64,000 bases of DNA from Patiria miniata (taxonomy: Eukaryota > Echinodermata > Asteroidea > Valvatida > Asterinidae), in contig NW_024037060.1 of the NCBI RefSeq assembly GCF_015706575.1, positions 565,501-629,500 on the forward strand, read 5' to 3'. Shown piece after piece: positions 22,881 through 34,474 of this stretch (within the stretch, counting starts at the first letter, position 1; each line of letters begins with the position of its first letter). The notes below the pieces were generated by a model. That model saw only the letters and a list, made by a program, of their open reading frames with translations. It had not been told where the DNA came from and ran no database searches. The translations under genes and the position numbers were made by a program.

Positions 22881-25488
22881 AAAGGTTTATTGGAAACAAA
22901 CCCACCCTGTATATTATGAAGGCCTGCTTTCCACTTGGCCAAGTAATTGTAATGGTAGTTTAAAACTGTTCACGTAGACTCATTTATGTTTAGTAGTCTT
23001 CAGTTTCATAGCTGGATTGATACCCCATATAAAGTTCCTACGAGTACTATAATGTGCAGCGTTATGTGGGTTTGAAGTGAAATCCAATTTGCTAACAAGT
23101 TGTGTGTGTTATGTGGGTTTGAAGTGATCATTTAAAATTTGCTAACAACTAAGTACATTTGCCATGTTATTGATTGAAGTGTTATTGCAGTGAAATGACA
23201 ATTAGTGGTGCGGGGCTAGCTAAGCGTAAATATTAAAACAAAAGGCGTATAACAGATATCGCGTCCATCACAGATGAGACATGAAACCTGTTATTCTTGT
23301 AGTTGTAGAGGATTTTTAGAATGTTACTGCGTCAGATCAGAGAGGCTTAGTGCTATCGATTGTAGTCTTGCTAAAAAGAAATCAATAATGATCAATTCGT
23401 GCTTTATATATGAAATAACAGAACAAATGTTGAACAGGTCTTTTTTTTTAGAGTCAATATTACATAAACTAAGCGAGAACATCGTAATTTTGGGAGTAAT
23501 GAAGTTAGATTTATGTCTAGACATCGAATCAAGAGTTACAAGCAGTCTGTACACTAACTTTATTTTAAATAATCAAGACAGCCAATACAGTAAGGAGGAT
23601 TTTTAAACAATTGTTTATTATGCTAATATTTAGAAAAAGATTTAGTGGGCTGATTTCAATATTGCCCAAAGGAATTTCCATTTCTCCAGACATTTGAAAG
23701 CAATAGGAATGTCGATTATAGATAATTCTATTACATAAAACCAAAAGGAGAGCATAGACATTGATGGATTATTTTATATGCTCCAAATAGACATACATTT
23801 TACTCTAAGGGGATATTACAAGGAAGAACATCTTTATGTAGAGGCAGTGCACAACTTTAGATAACCATGACAAACTGCAGTAGACAGTATTTTAGAGAAT
23901 TGAATGCTAAAATCGAAGACTCAAATTAAGAGAGAGAGATGGAGATTTGGAGGCGTTAGTTTTGCCCTAAAAAGCAAGAGTCTACATCAGAGAATCATTA
24001 GATGTTAAAACATTTTTACAAGTAACATTTACAGCGCTTGTGTTAGTTTTAGATTTTAAGTAAATTTTAGTGGTTTTGTAGAGAATTGTAAGCCTTTTTT
24101 AAAGAGTGTCGCTAACGTTGGCTTTGTATGCTCAGAGAAATTTGTAGTGGCTTAGATGATTTTGTTGACATTGAGTAAATTAGAGATTGTTATGCTGAAA
24201 TCGAGTAAAATCTGATATAGGGAGCTACAATTAGTCAAATCTGATTTGGATGCAGTGACTATAATGACCAGTCGAGTGAGTGATTTTGATTTACTGGAAA
24301 TTACCAGAGAGCTTCATAGTGATGTGTAGACGAGTGAAGAATTTATTCTGCTTTGATTGTATTCTGTTTTATGTAGAGTCCTCAAAGACAATTAGGTAAT
24401 ATAGTATTTCGGTTAAAATTAGACAAGTTACTTTCGGTGTGTTTTAGACATTGGGTACGTAAGAATAGCAGATTGAACACAATGTTCTTTGTGTTGTATG
24501 CATGCACGCGCGTTCGTTACTGTGGTCACCAGGCGTGGACTCGGAGCTTGTGGTCACTTCTTGATTGACCACTATGTTCGTGGGAGCAACTAGGCTTTTT
24601 GGTCACTTGTTTGCTGACTTTTTAGGCCAATTTACTGTCAAATTTGCGCATGTGAGCATGGAAAGCGCTCGCGGCGCAGCCATGTCTACACCCCAAACCG
24701 TTTGCTGTGTTCATTGCTCATAGCTTGATAATTTGTGTGCATAATTACGGTGGTTGTGTTTAAAATTCTGTAACTTTAAAGAACATGAGTGATGTGAATG
24801 ATTCTTGCACTAAAAGAAAGGTTAATAACTTCCATATCCTAGATTTAACACACCAGGGATGCTTTCAGTGGTATTTTAATGCTAGAATAATTATCATTAG
24901 GAAATTAGAGGAAAACCAATAAAATAATCAGCCTATCAGCACAGTTTTTTCCTCTGTTATGAAGTTTTTTCCTGCTTAACGTCTGCACGCGCCGTCCCAA
25001 ACTATAACATTGGCGGCCGATTCCCCGGTTTATTCCTCATCAGGCACCGCCCGTTTACCTATCGGGTTTCGAGTGGTCCAGCTATTTCCTTCGTTTATCT
25101 TTCTGGGATATTTCTCCGCGACTTTTCTCCCAGACTAGTCTCCCGTCGTCGGTGTTAACCAGACGTAATGTATTTGGTCTGCATTTACAGTTAAATTGAC
25201 ACACTGCCCTGAGTATTTGCCACTTTTTATCTCTAGTTATAGATGCGGACAGCCCGCGGCGTAACTAGGGTAAAACTTCGAAGCGGGTGGGGGGGGGGAA
25301 ACAATTTTTCAAGTGAAGGCACTGATCTATCGATTCCAATATGGGGCACTATATCCCCCCTCTAACCCAGCAGCGTATCCAGCTTTTGATGTCGGGGGGG
25401 GGGGGGGGGGGTAACCGCACATCCACGCCAAAATGTAGACATGGTTTTTTTTCTGATGTCAGAACTGTCTAACCATTTTATTGAAATA

Positions 25489-25844
25489 ATTTTTTGTCCA
25501 AAAAAATCCGGGGGGGGGGGGGGCAAGGCTGATAATGTTAGTGTTTTCGTGTGGAGGTACGGTTTACAAGCAAATTTGTATATGCCCGGACTGAATAATT
25601 GTTCGGCGAATGTTTGTTTCAATTACACACATTATTTATTGTCCATTCTTTTTAGAAATGAGCCTTTCAGACGACAGTGAAAATGTTTATAATATTATCC
25701 AAATGGGTCAAAATTACAACCGATCCTCTATTGTGATTGTGACAGTGAAGGTGTACGCGGTCTGTCCCCATAAAAAGAAGGGTGGCACCAGTTAAAACTA
25801 AATTGACTGAAAAGTCCAACTTGTACCGAAGCGCCGGGTATCCA
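25489..25844. mobile_element. Insertion specific to duplication copy 2
   Basis: Copy 1 runs directly from TTTATTGAAATA into GACGCCGTTATTTCC (about 9850-9870), whereas copy 2 has about 356 extra bases, starting with a G-run segment. The type of element is not recognised. Confidence 0.6.
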
Positions 25845-26323
25845 GACGCCGTTATTTCCACACTTGGGATCTGGTGGTTAATTTCAAATACATATGCCTA
25901 GGAAACTGCCTACATCTGATTTATCTATGTGATTAATTTCAACAAAAAGTAAGGAATTTTTGTTTTCAAACGAAGAGCGCGCAGCTCAGATATTGAGATT
26001 GATGGAAATGTTCAATAGCGCCCTCAAGATAAGTGTTACAAATGTGATCTGGTACCCTGTTCATTTCATGGTGTGCGAAGGGAAATCTTCTACTGAAAAG
26101 TTCCATGACAGTCGGGGTCCTGACGAAGGTAGTAAACACGGTCGAAAACGCCGGTAAGTTGGGGAAAGACACGTGTCCTTAAGTTAAATTGTCATCTTTT
26201 ACTATTTTTTTCTGAAAATTAAAGGGTAAATATGTTGCAACCTGACGCCACTTTGTTCCTCATTATCATCTCAATAAAATTCATTCATTGAAAAAATAAC
26301 GATAAGACATGAATCTGGAACTG

Positions 26324-27161
26324 TGAGAAACATTTCCAATGTTGTTACTGCGACCATTGACCATGGAGGAATTCCTCCATGCTGTCACTAAATAGTACTG
26401 TTAGTGTATAGTGTTACTGTTACAAAATCCTTAGAAAATTTTCTTGACTCCTACTAGTACTAGTACTACTACTTACTAGGGGGCCTACTCCACCTGGAGG
26501 ATGGCTGTACCATCACGGAAGTGGCTTCAGGTTGCAACATTCTTTCCCTTCTTTCGTTTAAATTATACAAGGGAAAGAATTCCATACACATGATACAAGT
26601 ACAAGGCCACCACTCGGACCTCCTGCACAAAGTCTATGGCCTATGGGCCATGACGGAAAAAATTAAGTGTTTCAAAGAATTTTTGCACTCCTGAAAATGT
26701 GTTTCTTCATCACCTGTTCATCAGATTTACAAACTTTGGTACTTTACAGGTAAAAAAAAAAGGAATATGAGTGGTGGCCCTGTATGGAATTCTTTCCTTC
26801 TCTTAATGACACCTTTTTTGTAATTTTTAAACAGTTTCTTGGGGTAGAAATTACGATTTTCCTGTGCGGTTTACAGTTGGTGCCGTGCGATTCAGCGCGC
26901 CTTGCACGTGCACGTTCACGGTACATCGCACGGTGATTGCCATCTTTATTTTCGTGTTGCGTTTTGTCGTTGCCGTTGTCAATTAACCCCTTAATGTCCC
27001 TCAAAAAATTGAAAACCCTGCCTATGCTTTTATCTTTGACATAGCCCTACCTGTATGTTCTTAGTGTCACCAACTAGTTTGCTAGGTCAAATAATTTAAA
27101 AGTGGATTTTGTTCCCCCATGGTCTGACGGGTTTGGAGCAGTTTCCACAGTGCCTTGGAGG
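26324..27161. other. Intergenic region upstream of CNPY2
   Basis: No exon is seen apart from the presumed 5' UTR and promoter of the following gene. An imperfect inverted pair built on GAAAGAATTCCATACA (about 26573-26588) and TGTATGGAATTCTTTC (about 26779-26794) is present. Confidence 0.4.
26362..26381. repeat. Perfect 20-bp palindrome
   Basis: CATGGAGGAATTCCTCCATG is its own reverse complement. It lies about 40 bp past the right edge of the large duplication. Confidence 0.8.
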
Positions 27162-30100
27162 ATGGACATTCAGAGCTTTGCAGTCAGCCTCATCATAAGC
27201 TGTTTAATCATACTCCAAGAAACCACAGCAAAGCGAGACCTACAACTGTACTGTGGAGGTAAGAGAAATAAGCTCTTTTGTGGTAATATGTGCCATCTTG
27301 TTCATTGGGCAATATTCCACATTTTTAACCCCCCTTTTCTTTGTCCTGTGTTGTTATTTTTGCAGCATGCCAGGCTTTGGTAGATGAGATCCAGTATGCC
27401 ATTGGGGAAGTAGACCCTCTTGAAACCCTAGAAATGGGCTTCAGGATAGACCCCCAGGGGCGTCAGAAAGTTAAGAAGGTAGGTAAGGCTCAAAGGTGAT
27501 TGTGGTGCTGCTTTAAGATAAAAACCCATTGAAGTAAACACAAAATCTGATAACATATTTCATTTTGAAATAGTTGAAGTAAAAACTTGTCATATTTGAC
27601 GTCTCTTTTGACTCTTTTACACTGCATTGCTTGCAGGTTTCAGTCCATATATTTATGGACTCCGGCTTTAACTTGGAAACAGTGGCTTAGTGCAATGGAC
27701 TAGAGATTTTAAAAAGCAAATGGGGATGCTGATAGAAGCAAAACTGGATGACGAAAATGGATTTTAATTGCAAAATCGGGGTCGTGACATGCATATCCTT
27801 TTTACCGGCAAATCGTCCTGTTGTCGGCAAAATCGTGTGCCCATCGGCATTTCTGCTGGGATGAATACCGCCACCTATGTCCAATAGCGTCCATGATGTC
27901 TTCAGCGTTGAACCACACTCCATATAGAAAGAAATTGCCCTAGCCGCCCCCCCCCCCCCCCCCCCCCACCGCCCCAATTATGTAGGGACTGTTTCATGAT
28001 GTCAACATTTGCTTGACAATCATGTGGTATGAGCTGGCCAATAAAGGTTAAAGGGAAAATACAACATTTACAAACATCAAAAAATAAAACTACCAAATCA
28101 TTTTGAAATACCTTGCTGGACTGTTAGTGAATGACAGTGTAAAGCATCCTGTAAAATCATGGCACCTGGTATACTGTCATTTTCAAGAAAAGTGGTATTT
28201 TTGTATCAATTTCCAATGCTGGTTGGCCGACCAGCGTTGGAAAAAACTGGCTTTTTTTCAAATACTGGCCCCAATTGACCATCGCACTTGTTTGCAATCA
28301 ATTACAAACCTATGAACGGGTACGAGCCAGCTAGACTGGTTCCCTGACTTTACAATTCCCCAATGTATGTAAAATGCTCTGTTTCTTCTTATATGGAGTC
28401 AGGGAACCAGACTACAGGAAAATGATTGTTTTTCTTGGTTTTTATAGCATTTTCGGACCCAAAACCTCAAAAAAGTCAGTGTAACTATATTTGCTATATA
28501 TTTCCAACCCCTCAATTCCATCCATTTCTGAAAATCACAGCAAAAGCAAATGATGTATATTCCCTTTAAAGCAATGCTGCTGATATTTCATTTTCCCTCC
28601 CATTGTCTCCAGATCCCCTACGCAGGCTCTGAGGTTCACTTGATGGAGTTGCTAGACGATGTCTGCAGTAAGATGAAAGACTACGCAGAGAGCACAGACC
28701 CCGAGACAAAGCTCAAGAAGTATGTGCGCTTCAACGCCAGAAAAGAAGGTGATCCTGTGGAACTGACGAACGTGTCTATCAACCGAGACATCAGTAAATC
28801 ATTAGAAGTAGCTGTAAGTTCTCATTCATTATATTTGTTATTTTACTCATTTAATGTGATCTGTTTGCCGGAATGGTCCTTGAAAGTCTTTGACCTATGA
28901 GGTGATATTCTTTATTCATCTTCATGATTTAAGAAAATATACCTTAATAAAATTTGAAAAAAAAACCTGATAAAGAAAGAAAAATTACAGTTTTAGAGGT
29001 GGAAAGAAACCCTTGAATGACATTTAAAGGCAAACGCACAAAATTAGGTAGTTACTGAAAAACCCAGTCCACACTTTTCCGCTGTAGTTCTTGGTGTGTA
29101 TCCACTCCGATAATAATAAAAAAAAAAAACCATAAACCCAAAAAAATGAGAATAAGAAGCAAAGTTCTTAAAATGTCATCCTTTTTTTTACCAGAAACTG
29201 TCATTTCTCCAAGGAACATTTGATTTATGAATCGAATTATACATTATTTGTAACCCCCTGAAATTTATAAACCATTAAATTGTGGCATTTTGTCTGGCCT
29301 ATGGACACCACGATAACAAGTCAGTTCACTACAATGCTGCTGTGCTTTAGTTCTATGTTTTAGGAGGGAGTAATCCAAACTAAGAAATAAAGGCAGCAAT
29401 GTGTATGCCATTAACATTTGAATAACATCGTTGTTTGAATAACATTTTTTTTTTGGGCTACAGTGTCGTAATATTGTGGAGGAGTATGAAGAAGAGATTG
29501 TGCAAACCTTTACAGCCAAAGAGCCTAATTTAAAGACACAAATATGCAATGACGTTGCAGGTGAGTGACCATTTCATGGGTTGTTTTCTTATTTAATTGT
29601 TCAGAGGCACTAAAACAAGTCAAAAGGAAAAATTGGATAGAGCTCTGAAGGGTTTATCTGTGGTCAAAGGAAAGTGTGTCCACAGTGACTCCAGTCATTT
29701 TGGCATCACTTAGACTTTCCAGGCTGTCCCACCCCCCTACTCGCCTTCTCACACTTATGCAACGTGCCACCCTGACCCCTTCCCCCTCCCTGGCAAAAAG
29801 AAAATACAGAAAGGAAAAAAATGTTGACATTTTTCCAGTAGAACGTAATTATCAATACAAACTGCTGGAAAAGTGGTTTAACCAGTTCACACCAGAAGTA
29901 TCTTGACATTGACAGGACGTAGGCGCGGGATTATTTTTCAGGAACCTCATTGCCTGATGGGTTCATGTCTCGATCTGTGGTAGCACGTACACCCTAATAT
30001 TTCCAACCTCGCTCACTGTGAGCGTGTCGCTGACACATGCTGCCGGCCTCCTTGCTGCATGTTTGTCTGTCATCCATTCTGAGTACAGCAGAACCTTTGC

Positions 30101-30280
30101 GTGTAAACACGTCATCCAGCGCGAACTGGTTGTAATATATTTGAAAGACACTGATTGGCCAGGACTGTGCCTCTAATCATTGAATGGGTTTTAACCTTTT
30201 TTCACACTCTGTCCGTTTTTTCCTTGGCAGAAGTTTGTTCGGGGCCAGCAGAGGTTAATTCTGAAAAGACTGAGCTTTGA
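27162..30280 (+). CDS. CNPY2: Canopy FGF signalling regulator 2-like protein (five exons, 185 aa)
   Basis: Exons 27162-27258, 27366-27478, 28613-28813, 29464-29560 and 30231-30280; all GT-AG and in phase, total 558 nt. Residues 1-23 form a signal peptide ending ETTA. The mature protein has the canopy/saposin-like pattern of six cysteines (C31, C34, C88, C138, C165, C172), with YCGACQALVDE, VDPLETLEMGFRIDP, GSEVHLMELLDDVC and CRNIVEEYEEE typical of CNPY2/MSAP. It ends in KTEL, a variant of the KDEL/HDEL ER-retrieval signal. Known role of the family: ER luminal co-chaperone affecting receptor maturation (LDL receptor, FGF signalling). Length agrees with vertebrate CNPY2 (about 182 aa). Confidence 0.93.
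28336..28410. repeat. 14-bp inverted repeat in CNPY2 intron 2
   Basis: CTGGTTCCCTGACT (28336-28349) and AGTCAGGGAACCAG (28397-28410) are perfect complements around a 47-nt loop. Possibly the remains of a small foldback element. Confidence 0.75.
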
Positions 30281-33200
30281 TGAAGACCAACTGCAATGTT
30301 TATGTCTCATCGTGGTATGTCTATTTATCAAAAGTACTTTGCAACTTAAAAATGGACCAGTAAGGTATGCAGCCATTATTCAAGCACAGAGCCTAATGTA
30401 TGTTGTTACAGGTGTTACTATCCAGGCTATTCTTGAGTTTGAAACCCTTCTTCCCCCCCCCCCAAAAAAAAAACACGAATTGCAGTTTTTATGGCAATAC
30501 AAAGGTTTTGAGATATCAACCGAAAATTTAAAAAAAGGCCGCTCATTGAGTTCGGTAATAATCTTGAGTAATCTGCAGCTTGGAAATAATTTACTTCAGG
30601 TGGGGCAGACTGATTCCTGCCTCCCTTTTAGGATCCATAATGTGGGGATTGGTAACCAGTCTACTTGCAGTGCGAATCTGTTTGTGCGCAAAAGCAACGC
30701 AAAATAGCAGTGTTTTTCTTTTCTTCAAAGGATTGCGGATGTACGAGGCGAGTTAAAAACAAATTAGCTAAAACAAAATCTTCAAAGTCAAAATTTACTA
30801 GGGAAAGGGACCTAGGAAAGAATTGTGCTTAGCACAGCAATACTTGCTCATCAAAAATGGGTTACCGGCTAAAATGTCAAGTGAAAAGCATCTCCATTTA
30901 CTGGTTCCCTGTAACTTGTATTATATTGCATATAACTCCCTGCTTAGCAGCTTGCCCAGGACAAGACAGTTTTTGAAAATCGGAATTATGGACTGGAAAA
31001 CTAACAAGGTTAACCACTTCCCACCATTCCTTTATAATGTAGCTTTTATTTCGTATATATTTGTGTCTCATGTCAAGTGGTATTGACTTTTATTATGATT
31101 CCATATGTATGAAAAGTATGTGCACAGTTGATCTCATTTATGTTTTGTATTTTGTATGTCTTTTTATTGGTATGTCTGTTCCACATTTCACCAGGGAAGT
31201 GTTATTTTATCGTATTGAAATTTATTTTGATTTTGTTCTTGTTTTGTGGGGTTTTTTTTGGAGGGGGGTTGATTGATTTTTGATTTTTCTTTCATTGTGC
31301 TTGTCTTGCACTCAAGCCAATTTTGTTTATTGGGTAATTGGGCACCGATAGTCTTTCATCAAATAAGTGTAAATAGAAGACAGAAAGTATAATTTGTTCC
31401 TCCAATCTTTTTCAAACTTAGAGAGGTTTTAAAGAACATTTCTTGAACATGTTAATGTCAGACGGATCTAGACAATTAATGTGCGTTTTCCTACCACAAA
31501 ACTCCCTTTAAAAAAAGTGACCAGTAAGTTTTGTTGCACCAAACTAATGTAATTAGGAGGGATGTGGGCTTTGTAAACAATGGTAAAAGTATAATAAGGC
31601 ATTTTATTAAAATCGCTTAAATTTTTCATCAAAACTACGTTTAGCTTAAGGAGTGGTTCTTTCTTTCTGAGCTCAATTGATGAGTACATGTACTGATCTT
31701 TTCGGTTAGCTCAGTCGCAAGAGGGCGCTCTCAAAGCACCACTTAACATCGCACGCGCTCGGCCAGTTTCTTTGATTATGCGTCCAAGATTCCCATGGGC
31801 TAATCCATGCATGCCGTGGTCAAAACGGGATAACATTCTGGTCTACAATTGAAAGTGGATTGAATATCGAGAGATTGTCCAGGTTCACCCTCATTACCCG
31901 GCCATGATTGGTATTGAATTGTAACTAATACCCATTGTTGACCGGGGTGCGGTAATTAACGAATACACCCTGTATACACCCACTTGCTGTTCCATCTAAC
32001 CCCAAGGACCCACCTCCTTAACCCGTGGGTAGAGGGGGGGGGGAGAATCCTGACATCATCCGCGGGGGTTTTGCGTAATTTCAAGGGAGATCTGGTTCCA
32101 TCTTGTTGTCTTAATCGCGGAGGCAGGAACAAAACTCGGGCCAGGGATACCGGCAAGACGATCTAGCTAGCATCCTGAGATACTAATCTGGGTTTTCTGG
32201 GTACGGATACTGTCTTCGTGTGTTGTAGAGCTTAAACACCCCAGGATGGACCCACTTTTGTGTACAGTTTCAGCATGGAGGAAAGAATTAACAGCGAGCT
32301 AGTACCCGAAGGAATGACAGCGTTGTGCTACCGGGTAGGTTGCGGGCAGATATCGGGCAGATATCCGGTGTACATGGGATGAGTAAGCGAGATCTCCCGT
32401 TACGGTCTTTAGCCCCATGTCCCCTCCGGAGTGACCGGCCCCTTTAATCAGTGGTCAGTCTATTACCATACTCGATTTGGACCAGTTGACCAGTGCTTGA
32501 CCTGAATGCTGTGTAGCTTCAGGGCCCAATTCCACCGAGTAGCAAAGCGGACGACCATTTAGTTAGCAGATACAGTGTCAATAGTCAGCTCAGAACTGGT
32601 CACAAAATAATTATATAAATTCGGCTGACATTTCTGCTGATAACGTGTATTTCTCTGGGACCAGCAGATATGATTGTTTTTAGAGCTAAGCAGCTTCGTG
32701 ACACGACTGTCCTCGTTTAGTTTGGCCCGTTGCTCAGTTCACGATTGGGTCGAAATACAGTCCACACTTAGATTCGGTCACAGTGCATGGAGTCAAGCAA
32801 CGCACGACGTAAAGCGAGGACGCGCAACAGCCCTCGTTTTGCACGCGTGGCCTTTACGTTCACCCAAATAATGGCGATTCCATGCGATGGGCTAACTGTA
32901 CTTTTACCATTTTAACAATTCTGGTCGTTGGTAAAAATGCAATGCGTATTTGTTCACAAATGCCGCTGTCTACTAGGTGTTATATAGTTTGACATTAAGT
33001 ACCAATTGTGATAGGGTATAAAAACCAGTGACGTCACAGTCATTATGAATGTCATGGCCATCAAGAATGCCGCTTCCAAAACGATTGGCTACTGCTAAAA
33101 GTAACACACATGTCTATGGGAAATTGTTGCAGTCGCTTCCATAGGCGCATGTGTAATAGCAAGCCGTATACGCGGCCCAACATCCATAATCCTATTACAC

Positions 33201-34474
33201 TTTCTCGCAATCTATCGCAATATCTCGTGGTTACTCATGCTTTCTCACTCAATCTCGTCCCATCTTGCCTGCAAAAATCCGACAAACTAACAGCAGAGAA
33301 CTCACGATACTAGTTACCGATCATTAATAAGATTTTAATTGAATTTATATATACAATCAGTTATTTACATGTTGGTGAACATATTTTATTTTTAATATAA
33401 ATGTATCCATAATTATTTTAAAAAGGATTTTAATAGGCTGCGTAGCTTTATATCGAAGTGCGTTTCGTGCTATGACTTGAGTATAATGAATCTAATACAC
33501 AATTGTACTTATTCTGGGACATTGGTTATAAGACGATTGAGCTTTGCTTTAGACTACATCATAATCATGTTTTGAAAATTGCAAGGGGCTAATACAAGGT
33601 GATGTTGACCCGATGCAAAATTGAGATATGAGGCGAAAAAAAGGTCGGTTTTCAGAGGATTAGTCTAATAAGGGTGCTGTGGCCTAAGCCTAGTGCAACG
33701 AGTTGTATGGTGACGAGGCGCTAGTGGCGTTATTGGGAACTCAAGGGCTTGGTTTTTTTTCTGGAGGGGCACTCTATTTGGGGGGCAGCACATTTTTGTT
33801 TGCCTCCCCGAATTTTGAGCGCGGGGTGGGGATGGGGCACAGGCCTAGAGTGGGGGGGGGGGGGGGGGGGTTCTTACATGACGTCGCTGGGGAGGTCACA
33901 GGAATACTGGGGAACTTGGAACTACGCAAGGCTTAGCATCACTGATTTCCCCTTCCAGATAAATTCGTGATTCGAAAGTCAAAATTGAGGCTCCCTTAGG
34001 TCATATAGTACAACCATGGAGGAAGGAATAGACTTGCTGGCTGCAACGTGTCTAACCCTTATGCATTCGGAAAGACATGACCAGCCTGCGACCCGAGTGG
34101 AGGTAAAACGCTTAGTGAATATACACTTGGCAGAGAGAAGCATAATACACTGTACAAAAATGTACATTCAACCAAACTACAAGTCATTTTAGGTAAAGTT
34201 GAGGGCAATACCATCACATGAGGCGATTGACAATCCACATGTTGCAGGCAATCTGTAAAGGAAAGCGGCAGTTAAATTTTCATTCCGCGCAATGTTTCGA
34301 GAGGTTCTTTAAGATTGCAGTGCATTTTGGTTGCCTCCATGTTGCATGTAATAACTGCCTCATCATCATGTGACAAGACCCTTTATAGTTTCGTTACCCT
34401 TCCCCTTAAAGCGGTCTACCCCTTTCATAATGTCCGTCGACTCCATCAGTGTTATAAGCCTCAGTGTGTTTGAC
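30281..34474. other. Intergenic region between CNPY2 and the homeobox gene
   Basis: The left part must contain the CNPY2 3' UTR and the right part the homeobox 3' UTR; I cannot fix their ends. G-run segments at about 31259, 32034 and 33853-33870 belong to the dispersed poly-G repeats. No coding exon is supported. Confidence 0.45.

Larger units (their letters stand above)
15894..26323 (+). repeat. Large direct duplication, copy 2
   Basis: Offset 15,893 from copy 1 at the left end. It carries the second enzyme gene. It differs from copy 1 by many small indels in the 3' flank, by loss of a G-rich block (copy 1 about 9560-9840) and by an insertion at about 25489-25844. Similarity stops abruptly near 26323. 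Confidence 0.95.

Noticed and set aside
31706..31745. tRNA-like start GGTTAGCTCAGTCG
   Set aside because: An A box resemblance only; no B box or acceptor-stem pairing follows, so no tRNA gene or SINE is claimed.
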